Shown: positions 15,659 through 25,027, numbered from the stretch's first letter. The stretch is 38,211 nt of DNA from Pseudomonadota bacterium (GCA_021818335.1 JAKAEJ010000015.1:1-38211), one strand, 5' to 3'. The notes: generated by a model from the sequence alone, not told the origin. Numbers and translations: made by a program.

Positions 15659-17559
15659 GCTATTTCTCCACCGGCGGGGCGCGTGAACGACAGGACCGCG
15701 CCGCCCTCCGCGCCGAAATCGGGCCTGAAGCCCGGAAGCAGCGTTCTGAGTACGCCCTCCAGCATCGTCTCATCAAATCCAGTGACGGCCTGTCGCGCAC
15801 GGGCCAACTGCGCCTCCAGTAATTCGCAGCTGATCGCCCGCGTTGCCGCCAAAAAAAGCTTGGGATGGCTGGTAGGCGCGTAATTCTCGCGCGGATCGAA
15901 AAGCTCCTCGAAGAGCTTTTCGCCGGGACGAAGGCCTGTATAGACGATGGCGACATCCCGTCCTGGCACTTTGCCAGACAGGCGGATCATCTGCTCTGCC
16001 AGTTCGTGGATGCGAACCGGTTCACCCATGTCCAAGGCAAATATGTCGCCACTGCTTCCCTGTACGGCAGCCTGCAGGATCAGTTGGCATGCCTCAGGGA
16101 TGGTCATGAAGTAGCGGGTAACCTCGGGGTGGGTCACCGTCACCGGACCGCCGCGCTCGATCTGCTCACGGAAAAGCGGCACAACGGATCCGGCCGAGTC
16201 GAGTACGTTGCCAAATCGGACTGTGACGAAAGCCGTGCCCGGGAAGCGCCCGGCTGCAGCGAGGCAGACCATTTCGGCGATGCGCTTGCTGGCCCCCATG
16301 ACACTGGTCGGATTCACGACCTTGTCCGTCGACACCAGCACAAAAGTGCCAGCCCCTGCCGAACCCGCGGCGTATGCCAGCGTCTGCGTCGCCAGCACGT
16401 TGTTGCGAAATGCCTGTCGCGCCTGCGCCTGAAGGAGCGGTACGTGCTTGTAGGCTGCGGCATGCAGCACGACCTGCGCATGCGAGACGGCCAGCGCATG
16501 GCGCACGGTGGCCGGATCCCCGCAATCGCCGAGCAACGGACGCAGCAGGAGTTCCGGGAATGCCGCCTCCAGTTCGCGGGCAATCCGGTATAGGTTGAAT
16601 TCACTGGCTTCAAGGAGCGTCAGCGATGCAACGCCCAGTCGGGCGACCTGCCGACACAGCTCGCTGCCGATCGAGCCTCCGCCCCCACTGATGAGCACAT
16701 GCCGTCCCGCGAACCCTGCACGAACATTCTCCCAGTCGAGGTCGATGGCCTCCCGCCCGAGTAGGTCCTCGATCGATACGGGCTTCAATTCGTTGCGCTG
16801 GGCGCGGCCACTGACGACGTCATCCAGACGCGGCAGCGTGCGGAACGGCAAGCCGGTGCGCTCGCAAAGCGCAACAATGCGGCGCATCTGGGCAGCGCTG
16901 GCTGACGGAATCGCGATCAGCAGCATCTGCGCGCCACTGGCACGCGAGATCGCAGCTAGTTCGTCGAGCCCTCCAAGGACAGGCACGCCCTGCACTCGCG
17001 CACCGCGCAACTGGGGCGCATCATCCACGCAGCCCACCACGCGGTAGCGAGGATCCCGACGCAAGTCGCGCAGCAGCGCGTCACCCGCTCGCCCCGCCCC
17101 GAGTACAACCACGCGCGTCGAAGGACGCTGGGAAAAAAGCTCCAGGCGGCTGTCTTTCCAGTACCGGTAGAGCAGCCGCGGCGTGCCGAGCAAGAACATC
17201 AGTAGAAGTGGATACAGGAGCAGCACCGATCGCGGAACGCCCGCAAGGCGTTCGAATAGGAACAGCGTCACCCCAACGAGGACGGTCCCGAGCATCGAGG
17301 CACGAGCCAAATTCCATAGGTCCGGCACGCTGGCGAACCGCCACAGGCCTCGGTAAAGACCCGTCCAAGCAAAAACCATGCCCTGGACAGCCAGAACGAC
17401 TGCGAGCTCGGAAAGTCCCATATGCATGCTGCCGGCATGCGCGAGTTGGTAGCGAAGCAGTTTGGCAAGCCACCAAGCCAGCGCCACCATGCCGAGGTCG
17501 TGCATCACCACGGCAGCACGGGGGTGAAGCAGGAGCGGGCGGGATTCAGGCAGGCGCAT
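15655..17559 (-). CDS. Nucleotide-sugar 4,6-dehydratase, CapD/WbpM/PglF type
   Basis: The membrane enzyme converts a UDP-N-acetylhexosamine to a 4-keto-6-deoxy sugar, an early step for O-antigen and capsule sugars. The product of 634 residues has about four N-terminal helices, a CoA-binding-like domain (VVVLGAGRAGDALLRDL), and a C-terminal SDR domain with HVLISGGGGSIGSELCRQVA (NAD site) and STDKVVNPTSVMGASKRIAE. This last segment is the S-M-K catalytic triad that sets this family apart from S-Y-K enzymes. YTGLRPGEKLFEELF closes the domain. The ATG at 17559 is used; its first bases overlap the GT4 gene by 14. Its stop overlaps galU. WbpM and PglF have the same length and layout. Confidence 0.93.
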   Translation of the reverse strand: MRLPESRPLLLHPRAAVVMHDLGMVALAWWLAKLLRYQLAHAGSMHMGLSELAVVLAVQGMVFAWTGLYRGLWRFASVPDLWNLARASMLGTVLVGVTLFLFERLAGVPRSVLLLYPLLLMFLLGTPRLLYRYWKDSRLELFSQRPSTRVVVLGAGRAGDALLRDLRRDPRYRVVGCVDDAPQLRGARVQGVPVLGGLDELAAISRASGAQMLLIAIPSASAAQMRRIVALCERTGLPFRTLPRLDDVVSGRAQRNELKPVSIEDLLGREAIDLDWENVRAGFAGRHVLISGGGGSIGSELCRQVARLGVASLTLLEASEFNLYRIARELEAAFPELLLRPLLGDCGDPATVRHALAVSHAQVVLHAAAYKHVPLLQAQARQAFRNNVLATQTLAYAAGSAGAGTFVLVSTDKVVNPTSVMGASKRIAEMVCLAAAGRFPGTAFVTVRFGNVLDSAGSVVPLFREQIERGGPVTVTHPEVTRYFMTIPEACQLILQAAVQGSSGDIFALDMGEPVRIHELAEQMIRLSGKVPGRDVAIVYTGLRPGEKLFEELFDPRENYAPTSHPKLFLAATRAISCELLEAQLARARQAVTGFDETMLEGVLRTLLPGFRPDFGAEGGAVLSFTRPAGGEIA

Positions 17560-18631
17560 GGCGGATCCTTTGGCGACGACGAAGCACCCTGCGGCAAGCG
17601 CGCTTGCCATGCCACCAGAATGCGCACGCGAGCATATACACCGAGGCAACCAGCCACCAGCCCAGCCCACTTTGACACTGGGCCAGCCATGCCAGTGGCA
17701 ACGCGACCACTATGTCCCAAGCCGCATAGGCCGCCAATGGCCAGCCGTGTCCCCGCCGGGTCCGTGCCAACCACTGGTAGAGGTGCTCCCGGTGCGGCCG
17801 CCACCACCGCCGGCCGTGTGCCATGCGCCAGAGCAGCGTCGCGCTGGCATCGACCAGGAAGGCCGAGACGAGCAGCAGCACGCTCGGCACCGGCCATGCG
17901 CGGCTGGCCAGGCCCGCCAGCGACAGCGCGGCGATTACGCAGCCCAGCACGCCACTGCCGACATCGCCCATGAAAATACGGGCCCGCGGCCACGGCAGGT
18001 TCAAGGGCAGAAATCCGGCCACTGATGCCGACACCAGCAGCGCCGGTCCCCACAGGGCGGGCATCCGCGCTTGCCATCCGAGCATTGCAAAGCCTAGCCC
18101 GACCAGCAGGGCATGCAGACCCAGCAGGCCATCGCTGCCGTCCATGAAGTTATGCAAATTGACTGACCATGCCGTGGCCAACACAATCAGTGCCACAGCG
18201 CCCAGGATCCAGGGAGCAGCCAGCATCGCGTGGATTTGCGGCCAAATGCTGGCGGCAAGGAAGCACCCGGCGAGCAAATGCCCGGCAAACCTGGGCGAAA
18301 CGCCCAGCCCGTGTCGATCATCCTGCGCTCCCAACAGTGCCACGATCAGCAGTGCGATCCACCACGCAACCAGCCAACGACTCGGCATCGGCACGCCAAG
18401 CTGGGGCAACAACGGGAGTCCTCCGAGCATGGCCAGCACGAAACCGATGCCACCACCGCGGGGCGTTGGAACCTGATGAAGGCGCCGCTGGCCCGGATGA
18501 TCCAGCAATCCGCGTCGATGCGCGTCGCGAACCATCCAGGCGGCGATCGCTGCCGACCACAGCATGGCGGCAGCCAGGAAGCAAATCCAGAGTGGAAAGC
18601 GCGATATCACCTCAGGCGCCGGCGGCACCAT
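17546..18631 (-). CDS. Glycosyltransferase family 4 (WecA/WbpL-like)
   Basis: The polytopic protein of 361 residues would transfer a sugar-1-phosphate to undecaprenyl phosphate and so start O-antigen or exopolysaccharide synthesis. About ten helices are visible. Family motifs are RRLHQVPTPRGGGIGF, LGAQDDRHGLG (Mg-binding DD), NLHNFMDGSDGLLG, ARIFMGDVGSGVLG and the C-terminal HREHLYQ. The ATG at 18631 overlaps the end of lapB by 20 bases. A GTG seven codons later is an alternative, as neither has a clear ribosome-binding site. It sits directly before the dehydratase that would make its activated sugar, a common WbpL-WbpM pairing. Confidence 0.92.
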   Translation of the reverse strand: MVPPAPEVISRFPLWICFLAAAMLWSAAIAAWMVRDAHRRGLLDHPGQRRLHQVPTPRGGGIGFVLAMLGGLPLLPQLGVPMPSRWLVAWWIALLIVALLGAQDDRHGLGVSPRFAGHLLAGCFLAASIWPQIHAMLAAPWILGAVALIVLATAWSVNLHNFMDGSDGLLGLHALLVGLGFAMLGWQARMPALWGPALLVSASVAGFLPLNLPWPRARIFMGDVGSGVLGCVIAALSLAGLASRAWPVPSVLLLVSAFLVDASATLLWRMAHGRRWWRPHREHLYQWLARTRRGHGWPLAAYAAWDIVVALPLAWLAQCQSGLGWWLVASVYMLACAFWWHGKRACRRVLRRRQRIRHAPA

Positions 18632-19781
18632 GCACGGGCCGCAACGAGCTCCAGCTCTTGCAGCTCGGGCATTGCCAATGGTGGGCGCGGGCACCAAAGC
18701 CACATTGAGTGCAACGGTAAAGCGCTTGTCCTTCGAGCAGGGCTGCGGTCAGATCGCGCAACATCGGCAGGTTGGATTCCGCCCCCGCGTCGTCTTCGAT
18801 CGCGGTATCCATCAGTTGCACGAGTCCACGGACTGAGGGCCGCTGTCGCAGTTGGGCGCCCAGGAATTCCACCGCGCGTTGGCGACCGTCGCGACGGGCA
18901 TAGATGCGTGCCAACGCAAGCACGGGGGAGATGCCTTCGTAGCGCTTGACCATCTGGCCGAGCACGCGTTCGGCACGATCCAACTGCTGCGCGCGCGCAT
19001 AGGCATCGAGCAATGCCGGCAGGATCTCGGGCACGTAGTCGATGTCCGCTTCAAGCGCCTGTTCATAGGCCGCAATGGCCGCGTCATAGTTGCCCTTGGC
19101 GGCCGCGAAGCGCCCCCGCAGCATATGCACCCGCACGAATCCAGGAAACGCCGATAGCGCATGGCCCAGATGTTCCTCCGCCTCTTGCGAGGCGCCATGC
19201 GCCTGGGCTCGCTCCGCCAACTCCGAGTAGAAGTGCGCAATCTGCAGGGCCTGGGATTCCCCGGACGCCTCCTCGAGCCTGCGCGAGTAGAGGATGGCCT
19301 TGTGCCAATCGCGCTCATGCTGGCATATCGCGATCAGATGGCGGAGCGCGGAGGGCGCCTGCGCGTTCATGACGACGAGGTCGGCGAACAACGTCTCAGC
19401 ACGATCGAGCAGGCCGGCGCGCATGTAGTCTTCGCCCAGTTCCAGCAACGCCATCGTCTTGAATTCATCGTTGAGGGTGGGCCTGGCGATCAGGTGTTGA
19501 TGCACGCGGATGGCGCGATCGACCTCGCCGCGGCGGCGGAACAAATTGCCCAGGGCGAGGTGCGTTTCGATTGTGTCCCTGTTGGCCTCGGCCAGCTTGA
19601 GGAACTCCTCGATCGCCTTGTCGGGCTGCTCGTTCAGCAGATAGTTCAGCCCACGGAAATAGCTGGAGGACAGTTCATCGACCCGCGCAACCGAGTGGCG
19701 CGCGCCCAGTCGACGCGCCGTCCACCAGCCCGACAAGAACGCAACCGGCAGCAACAGGAACAGCAGGACCAGCGGATTCAT
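18612..19781 (-). CDS. lapB: LPS assembly protein B
   Basis: LapB (YciM) is an inner-membrane-anchored TPR protein that steers FtsH to degrade LpxC and so limits LPS synthesis. The product of 389 residues has one N-terminal anchor (PLVLLFLLLPVAFLSGWWTA), then YFRGLNYLLNEQPDKAIEEF and a series of TPR repeats, and ends in a rubredoxin-like zinc knuckle (CTQCGFGARAHHWQCPSCKS). Length matches E. coli LapB. The ATG at 19781 overlaps the lapA stop (ATGA). Downstream it overlaps the GT4 gene, so an LPS-control gene and the surface-sugar genes share a transcript. Confidence 0.95.
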   Translation of the reverse strand: MNPLVLLFLLLPVAFLSGWWTARRLGARHSVARVDELSSSYFRGLNYLLNEQPDKAIEEFLKLAEANRDTIETHLALGNLFRRRGEVDRAIRVHQHLIARPTLNDEFKTMALLELGEDYMRAGLLDRAETLFADLVVMNAQAPSALRHLIAICQHERDWHKAILYSRRLEEASGESQALQIAHFYSELAERAQAHGASQEAEEHLGHALSAFPGFVRVHMLRGRFAAAKGNYDAAIAAYEQALEADIDYVPEILPALLDAYARAQQLDRAERVLGQMVKRYEGISPVLALARIYARRDGRQRAVEFLGAQLRQRPSVRGLVQLMDTAIEDDAGAESNLPMLRDLTAALLEGQALYRCTQCGFGARAHHWQCPSCKSWSSLRPVHGAAGA

Positions 19782-20020
19782 GCCTGATCGCGGCCATCCC
19801 GGCGCCGGCCCGCATCGCGCATGCGCCAACCGCGGCCAGCCCACGCGCTGAGCCCCCCCAGAAGCCAGCCCAGAATGATCGCTGCCAGCAGGCTCACTCC
19901 CTTCGGCAAATCGAGGGTCGCCACGAGGAAGTCATAATGAATCGTACCGGCGTTGAGCGCGGCGAACGCTGCGCCAAAGAAAGCGAATACAAGCAGCAGT
20001 GCGATGATCACGAAGCGCAT
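19778..20020 (-). CDS. lapA: LPS assembly protein A (small membrane protein)
   Basis: LapA partners LapB in controlling LPS synthesis. The product of 80 residues has two membrane segments (FVIIALLLVFAFFGAAFAAL and SLLAAIILGWLLGGLSAWAG) separated by NAGTIHYDFLVATLDLPKGV, the DUF1049 pattern, and a basic tail. The ATG at 20020 is chosen because GGGAG lies six bases upstream; an in-frame ATG two codons earlier sits on top of that site. It lies between ihfB and lapB, the usual order. Confidence 0.92.
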   Translation of the reverse strand: MRFVIIALLLVFAFFGAAFAALNAGTIHYDFLVATLDLPKGVSLLAAIILGWLLGGLSAWAGRGWRMRDAGRRRDGRDQA

Positions 20021-20098
20021 GGGCATCTCCCTGGAGCCCACTTTAGCAGGGCGTCGCACCGGACCGGCAGAGGCCCCTCGGGACACGAAAAGGCTGAA

Positions 20099-20380
20099 TC
20101 AACCCCCGTTGACGCGCTCGCGGAGTTCCTTCCCGGGTTTGAAGTGCGGAACGTGCTTGCCGGGCAATGCGACCGCTTCGCCAGTCTTCGGATTCCGTCC
20201 AGTTCGCGGGGCCCGGTAGTGCAAGGAGAAGCTGCCAAACCCTCGCACTTCGATGCGCTCGCCTGCGGCCAGCGCCTCGGTCATCTGGTCCAGGACGTGG
20301 CGTACGCCGATTTCAACGTCAGCGAGCGCCAGATGAGCCTGGCCTCGGGCCAGCGCTTCAATGAGATCAGATTTTGTCAT
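20099..20380 (-). CDS. ihfB: Integration host factor beta subunit
   Basis: IhfB pairs with IhfA to bend DNA at specific sites. The product of 93 residues shows [40 protein letters not shown] and RNPKTGE (the beta-arm with the intercalating proline), continuing [20 protein letters not shown]. Length and sequence are typical. It follows rpsA as in most gammaproteobacteria. There is no clear ribosome-binding site; a very strong hairpin ends 12 bases upstream of its start, which may tune its expression. Confidence 0.97.
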   Translation of the reverse strand: MTKSDLIEALARGQAHLALADVEIGVRHVLDQMTEALAAGERIEVRGFGSFSLHYRAPRTGRNPKTGEAVALPGKHVPHFKPGKELRERVNGG

Positions 20381-20392
20381 GACGGCCCATGC

Positions 20393-20415
20393 GGCGGCGG
20401 GGTGACCCCGCCGCC
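20393..20415 (-). terminator. Strong hairpin between rpsA and ihfB
   Basis: A ten-base-pair GC stem (GGCGGCGGGG / CCCCGCCGCC) closes on a three-base loop between the rpsA stop and the ihfB start. No T-run follows leftward, so it is not a classical terminator. It may cap the rpsA message, pause transcription, or hide the ihfB ribosome-binding region. Confidence 0.6.
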
Positions 20416-20434
20416 CGGAGGTGGTGGGTAGGTA

Positions 20435-22102
20435 TCAGCCCTTGTTCATCTGTTCCTTGAGCAAGGCGCCCAACTTCGTCGTGCCGCCGGTTGCGCTCTG
20501 GTACTCGGCGAGCGTCTCCTGTAGCTCGGCCTCGTCCTTCGCGCGGATGGACAATTGCATCTGCCGCCCCTTCCGGTCCATGCCGATGAACTTCGCCTCA
20601 ATGCTGTCGCCAACCTTGAGGTACTGCGTGGCGTCCTCAACGCGCTCCTTGGCGATGTCGTTGGCACGAACATAACCCTCGACGCCGTCGTCCAGTGCAA
20701 TCAGCGCGCCCTTGGCATCCACTTCCTTGACGACGCCGTTGACGATGCTTCCGCGCGGATGGCCGGCCATGAACTGGCCAAACGGATCCTGCTCCATCTG
20801 TTTGACGCCCAGACTGATGCGCTCGCGCTCCGGATCAACAGCGAGCACGACGGCCTCAACCTCGTCGCCCTTCTTGAAGTTGCGAACCAAGTCCTCGCCC
20901 GTGCTGTTCCAGGAAATGTCGGACAAGTGGACCAAGCCATCGATGCCGCCATCCAGGCCGATGAAGATGCCAAAGTCGGTGATGGACTTGATGGCGCCGC
21001 GCACGCGGTCGCCCTTCTTGTGGATGGCCGCGAAGGTCTCCCACGGGTTCGGCTTGGTCTGCTTGATGCCTAGGGAAATGCGGCGGCGCTCTTCGTCAAC
21101 GTCGAGGACCATGACTTCAGACTCGTCACCCACCTGCACAACCTTGGCGGGATTGACGTTCTTGTTGGTCCAATCCATCTCAGACACATGCACGAGTCCC
21201 TCGACACCGGGCTCGATCTCCACGAAGCAGCCGTAATCGGTCACGTTGCTGACCTTACCGAACAGACGACTGCCAACGGGATAACGGCGGGCGATGTTGA
21301 CCCACGGGTCATCGCCCAGTTGCTTCAGGCCCAGGCTGACACGGTTGCGTTCGCGATCAAACTTGAGGACACGCACTTCCAACTCGTCGCCAACATTGAC
21401 GACTTCAGATGGGTGTCGAACACGCTTCCATGCCATGTCGGTAATGTGCAACAGCCCGTCGATACCGCCAAGGTCGACGAAGGCGCCGTAGTCGGTGAGG
21501 TTCTTCACGACACCCTTGAGCACCGCACCTTCCTGCAGGCGTTCCATGAGCTGTTCGCGCTCGGCGGAGAACTCGCTCTCGACGACCGCACGGCGGCTGA
21601 CAACCACGTTGTTGCGCTTCCGGTCGAGCTTGATCAGCTTGAACTCGAGATCCTTGCCTTCGAGATACACCGGATCGCGCACAGGGCGCACATCGACCAA
21701 GGAGCCGGGCAGGAACGCACGCACGTCCTTGATGTCGACGGTGAAACCGCCCTTCACCTTCCCCGTGATTCGGCCGGAGATCGCGGTGTTGTTCGTGAAG
21801 GCCTCCTCGAGGTCGTCCCAGACCATCGAACGCTTGGCCTTCTCGCGCGAAAGCTTGGTCTCGCCGGTACCGTTCTCGATCGCGTCCAGCGCGACCTTGA
21901 CCTCGTCGCCGACCTTGATGTTGATCTGGCCCTCGTCGTCACGGAATTCCTCGATGGGAATGATGCCCTCGCTCTTGAGGCCCGCATTGATCACGACGAT
22001 GTCGGAGCGCACGTCGACGACCGTGCCCAGCACGATTGAACCCGGCTTGAGCTTGGTCAGGGTTTGGCTCTTCTCGAACAGTTCGGCGAAACTTTCAGTC
22101 AT
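20435..22102 (-). CDS. rpsA: 30S ribosomal protein S1
   Basis: S1 binds mRNA at the ribosome and helps unfold structured starts. The product of 555 residues begins [20 protein letters not shown] and consists of six S1 domains; [38 protein letters not shown] and [20 protein letters not shown] mark domains 3, 4 and 5. Length equals E. coli S1 (557). The ATG at 22102 is chosen by homology of the N-terminus. An in-frame GTG four codons upstream (22114) is possible. The start has no good ribosome-binding site of its own and overlaps the stop of a five-codon leader frame (22099-22116). S1 is known to control its own message, so this leader may matter. Confidence 0.97.
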   Translation of the reverse strand: MTESFAELFEKSQTLTKLKPGSIVLGTVVDVRSDIVVINAGLKSEGIIPIEEFRDDEGQINIKVGDEVKVALDAIENGTGETKLSREKAKRSMVWDDLEEAFTNNTAISGRITGKVKGGFTVDIKDVRAFLPGSLVDVRPVRDPVYLEGKDLEFKLIKLDRKRNNVVVSRRAVVESEFSAEREQLMERLQEGAVLKGVVKNLTDYGAFVDLGGIDGLLHITDMAWKRVRHPSEVVNVGDELEVRVLKFDRERNRVSLGLKQLGDDPWVNIARRYPVGSRLFGKVSNVTDYGCFVEIEPGVEGLVHVSEMDWTNKNVNPAKVVQVGDESEVMVLDVDEERRRISLGIKQTKPNPWETFAAIHKKGDRVRGAIKSITDFGIFIGLDGGIDGLVHLSDISWNSTGEDLVRNFKKGDEVEAVVLAVDPERERISLGVKQMEQDPFGQFMAGHPRGSIVNGVVKEVDAKGALIALDDGVEGYVRANDIAKERVEDATQYLKVGDSIEAKFIGMDRKGRQMQLSIRAKDEAELQETLAEYQSATGGTTKLGALLKEQMNKG

Positions 22103-22116
22103 GGGTTTGTCCACAT
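22099..22116 (-). CDS. Candidate five-codon leader frame (MWTNP) coupled to rpsA
   Basis: ATG at 22116 opens a frame of five codons (Met-Trp-Thr-Asn-Pro) whose TGA overlaps the rpsA ATG as ATGA. A strong GGAGGG (22131-22126) lies nine bases before it, the only good ribosome-binding site in this leader. Translation may therefore begin at this small frame and pass to rpsA by coupling. The alternative is that the GGAGGG serves an rpsA start at GTG 22114. Confidence 0.4.
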   Translation of the reverse strand: MWTNP

Positions 22117-22156
22117 TGGTCGAGACCCTCCGGCTGGCGGGAACGACCGAGTCATG

Positions 22157-22196
22157 GGCGCACTAGAGCGCCGTTGTAAACCGCCCTTGCGGGCGG
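22157..22196 (-). promoter_or_regulatory. Tandem hairpins in the rpsA leader
   Basis: Between cmk and rpsA two perfect hairpins stand side by side: 22196-22181 (CCGCCC / GGGCGG, loop GCAA, followed leftward by TTT) and 22172-22157 (GGCGC / GCGCC, six-base loop). The first could be a weak terminator for cmk readthrough. Together with the missing ribosome-binding site at rpsA, they resemble the structured rpsA leaders that S1 uses for autoregulation in gammaproteobacteria. The regulatory role is an inference. Confidence 0.45.
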
Positions 22197-22216
22197 GCCG
22201 TGCGCGTGGCCGTGGC

Positions 22217-22900
22217 TCAATGCCCCGGCAACAACGCCAGAATCTTTGCGACAACTGCCTCGACCGGCATTCCGGTGGTATCGATCACGATCGCGTCAGC
22301 CGCCGGCTTCAGCGGCGCCACAGCGCGCTCTGCATCGCGCCGGTCGCGCGCTTCAATCTCCCGCAATAGGTCGTCTAGTGTAATCACCAGGCCCTTGTCC
22401 TTCAACTGTTTATGACGCCTGCGCGCCCGTTCGGTGGCGCTGGCTGTCAGGAACACCTTCGGCCTGGCGTCGGGGAAGATCACCGTACCCATGTCGCGAC
22501 CGTCGGCGACCAGCCCCGGAGGCATGCGGAAGCTGCGTTGCTTGTCCAGCAGCGCCGCGCGCACCGCCGGGATCGCGGCGATGGCCGAAGCTGCGGCACC
22601 ACATGTTTCCGTTCGGATTTCATCACTGGCATCGGCGCCGTTGACGAGCACGCGGGTTTCACCCCCATCTCCGGGGTCCCGGAAGGCAATCCGCACGCGG
22701 GCTGCGCAACGACTGACGGCGTCGTGATCCGCCAGATCGATGCCTCCGGCGGAGGCGGCAAAGGCCACGGCACGGTACAAGGCCCCGGAATCCAGCAGGT
22801 GCCACCCCAGGTGGGTCGCAATCAGCCGGCTGATGGTGCCCTTGCCCGATCCCGAGGGTCCATCAATCGTGAGGACAGGTACGGAACCATCGGCGTGCAT
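22217..22900 (-). CDS. cmk: Cytidylate kinase
   Basis: Cmk phosphorylates CMP and dCMP to the diphosphates. The product of 227 residues has the P-loop in [19 protein letters not shown] (about 10-28), then [18 protein letters not shown], the [17 protein letters not shown] block and [19 protein letters not shown]. All match Cmk, and the length is normal. It starts at ATG 22900, 48 bp after epmA on the same strand, and precedes rpsA, the standard order. Confidence 0.97.
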   Translation of the reverse strand: MHADGSVPVLTIDGPSGSGKGTISRLIATHLGWHLLDSGALYRAVAFAASAGGIDLADHDAVSRCAARVRIAFRDPGDGGETRVLVNGADASDEIRTETCGAAASAIAAIPAVRAALLDKQRSFRMPPGLVADGRDMGTVIFPDARPKVFLTASATERARRRHKQLKDKGLVITLDDLLREIEARDRRDAERAVAPLKPAADAIVIDTTGMPVEAVVAKILALLPGH

Positions 22901-22948
22901 TCGGACCTCGGGGGCGAAACCGCGCTAGTCTACCCGCCGGCGCCAGAA

Positions 22949-23917
22949 TCAGGCCCGTGCGAAGGGGAACGCCAGCACCGAGGCAATGTCGGCGGCGCCG
23001 GCCATGCGCATTAGCAAGCGATCCACTCCGAGCGCGACGCCGGCACAATCGGGCATCTCATCAAGGACCGCCAGCAGGTTTTCGTCCAGCGGCTGTTCGG
23101 GCAGTCGCCGCGCGCGGCGGCGCACGCAGTCGGCGGCAAAACGGCGGCGCTGTTCTGCCGCATCGTTGAGTTCGTGGAATCCGTTGGCGAGCTCCGTGGA
23201 GCCGAGGTACACCTCGAAGCGCTCGGCAACGGGGGGGTCGCCCGGCCGCACCCGCGCCAGTGCGCACTGGCTGGCCGGGTAGTCGTGCACGACGGTGATG
23301 AGATCGATCGGAAACAACGGCTGGATCCGGTGGGTGAGCAGCAAATCCAGCCAGTCGTCGCGCTCCAAGCCCGCCGGATCGATCTGAAGATCGTCAATCG
23401 CGTGGAGGAGAACGGCGGCGGGTGCGCGGAGCGCGTCGACGCCGAGGACCTCGGTGAACAGCTCGGCGTATGTCACGACACGCACGCGGTTTGGGATGCC
23501 GACCAACGCCAGCGCCTCTTGCACGAGGTCGACGACCTCCCCGGCCAGGCGTCGTGCATCCCATCCTGTCCGATACCACTCGAGGAGCGTGAATTCGGGA
23601 TTGTGCTGTCGACCCAACTCGCCGTTCCGGAATACCCGTCCCAATTCATAGCAGTCGCCAAGACCCGCCGCCAACAGCCTCTTCAGGGCGAATTCCGGCG
23701 ACGTCCGCAACCAACGGCCGGGCATACCGCCATCCACATGCCCCGCGAATTGCGTGCGAAAGCTGGTGATGTTGGGATCGGGATTGGCCGCTGCCGAAAG
23801 AATGGGCGTTTCCACTTCCAGCACGCCACGCCGCGCGAAAAAACCGCGCAGCAGCACGTAAAGGCGCGCGCGGAGCGCAAGGCGCTCCCGCAGCTCGCTG
23901 GCCTCCCGTGCCGTCAC
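22949..23917 (-). CDS. epmA: Elongation factor P--(R)-beta-lysine ligase
   Basis: EpmA (PoxA/GenX) attaches (R)-beta-lysine to EF-P and so relieves ribosome stalling at polyproline. The product of 322 residues is a class II lysyl-tRNA synthetase-like catalytic core without the anticodon domain: FFARRGVLEVETPILSAAAN, RTSPEFALKRLLAAGLG, YELGRVFRNGELGRQHNPEF and the C-terminal GVALGVDRLLMRMAGA (motif 3). Length matches the family. The GTG at 23917 follows the dnaJ stop directly (TGA-GTG), so it rides on the heat-shock operon transcript. The partner genes epmB and efp are not in the window. Confidence 0.95.
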   Translation of the reverse strand: MTAREASELRERLALRARLYVLLRGFFARRGVLEVETPILSAAANPDPNITSFRTQFAGHVDGGMPGRWLRTSPEFALKRLLAAGLGDCYELGRVFRNGELGRQHNPEFTLLEWYRTGWDARRLAGEVVDLVQEALALVGIPNRVRVVTYAELFTEVLGVDALRAPAAVLLHAIDDLQIDPAGLERDDWLDLLLTHRIQPLFPIDLITVVHDYPASQCALARVRPGDPPVAERFEVYLGSTELANGFHELNDAAEQRRRFAADCVRRRARRLPEQPLDENLLAVLDEMPDCAGVALGVDRLLMRMAGAADIASVLAFPFARA

Positions 23918-25027
23918 TCAGGACGTGACTCGCGACCAGAACGACTTGACGCCGTCCATGAACGAGTGGGCACGCGGGGAATGCTCGTTGCCATTGCCGT
24001 CGCTCATGCTGGCGTCGAAGCGCTCGAGCAACTCACGCTGCTCCCGGGTCAGCCGCACGGGCGTTTCGACGACGATGTGGCAGATGAGGTCCCCCGTCCT
24101 GCCGCCGCGGACAGGGCGCACGCCGCGGCCACGCATCCGGATCGTCTGCCCACTCTGCGTCTCCGGCGGCACACTCAGGGATACCTCGCCCTCCAGTGTC
24201 GGCACGCTGATTTCTGCACCCAGCGCGGCCTGCACCATGCGTACCGGCACCTCACAGTGCAGGTCATCGCCGTCTCGCTGGAACAGCCGATGCGGGCGTA
24301 CGCGCACTTCCACGAACAGGTCGCCGGGCTGGAGCCCTGCAGGGCCCGACTCGCCTTGCCCCGCCAGACGAATCCGGTCGCCAGTGTCCACGCCCGCCGG
24401 AATGCGTACCTCGAGCTTTCGCACACGCTCGACGTGGCCCTCGCCATCGCATTGCGGGCACGGCGAGGTGACAATCCGGCCGCTGCCCCGGCAATGCGGA
24501 CAGGGCTGCTGCACGGAAAAGATGCCATTCTGGATACGCACGCGACCCTGGCCTCGGCAGGTGGGGCATGCAGTGCTGCGGCCATCAGCCGACCCAGTCC
24601 CCTTGCATCCCTCGCAGGCGAGAACGCCAGGCACCTCGATGGTCTTGGTGCAGCCAGCGACCGCTTCCTCGAGATCGAGGTCCAGCAGGTAGCGGAGGTC
24701 GCTGCCGCGCCGCGCACGCCCCCCGCCGAAGATGTCCGCGAAGATATCGCCGAACACGTCGCCCATGTCGCTGAAGCCCGGGCCGCCGAAGCCACCGCCC
24801 GCGGCAAACGCGTCATGACCGTGTCGGTCGTAGAGCGCGCGCTTCTGCGAGTCGCAAAGGACTTCGTAGGCCTCCTTGGCCTCCTTGAATTTCTCCTGCG
24901 CGGCGGGATCATCCGGGCAACGGTCGGGATGCAACTTCATCGCCAGGCGCCGGAACGCCTTCTTGATGTCTTCGTCACCGGCGTCCCGGGCCACGCCAAG
25001 GACTTCGTAGTAATCGCGTTTGCTCAT
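23918..25027 (-). CDS. dnaJ: Chaperone protein DnaJ
   Basis: DnaJ delivers substrates to DnaK and stimulates its ATPase. The product of 369 residues has the J-domain (residues 1-70, HPD at 33-35), a Gly/Phe linker ([20 protein letters not shown]), four zinc repeats ([32 protein letters not shown]) and the C-terminal substrate-binding domain with [19 protein letters not shown]. All are intact. The ATG at 25027 fits the conserved [11 protein letters not shown] start. It follows dnaK after 81 bp that contain a 12-bp hairpin, and is followed at once by epmA. Confidence 0.97.
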   Translation of the reverse strand: MSKRDYYEVLGVARDAGDEDIKKAFRRLAMKLHPDRCPDDPAAQEKFKEAKEAYEVLCDSQKRALYDRHGHDAFAAGGGFGGPGFSDMGDVFGDIFADIFGGGRARRGSDLRYLLDLDLEEAVAGCTKTIEVPGVLACEGCKGTGSADGRSTACPTCRGQGRVRIQNGIFSVQQPCPHCRGSGRIVTSPCPQCDGEGHVERVRKLEVRIPAGVDTGDRIRLAGQGESGPAGLQPGDLFVEVRVRPHRLFQRDGDDLHCEVPVRMVQAALGAEISVPTLEGEVSLSVPPETQSGQTIRMRGRGVRPVRGGRTGDLICHIVVETPVRLTREQRELLERFDASMSDGNGNEHSPRAHSFMDGVKSFWSRVTS

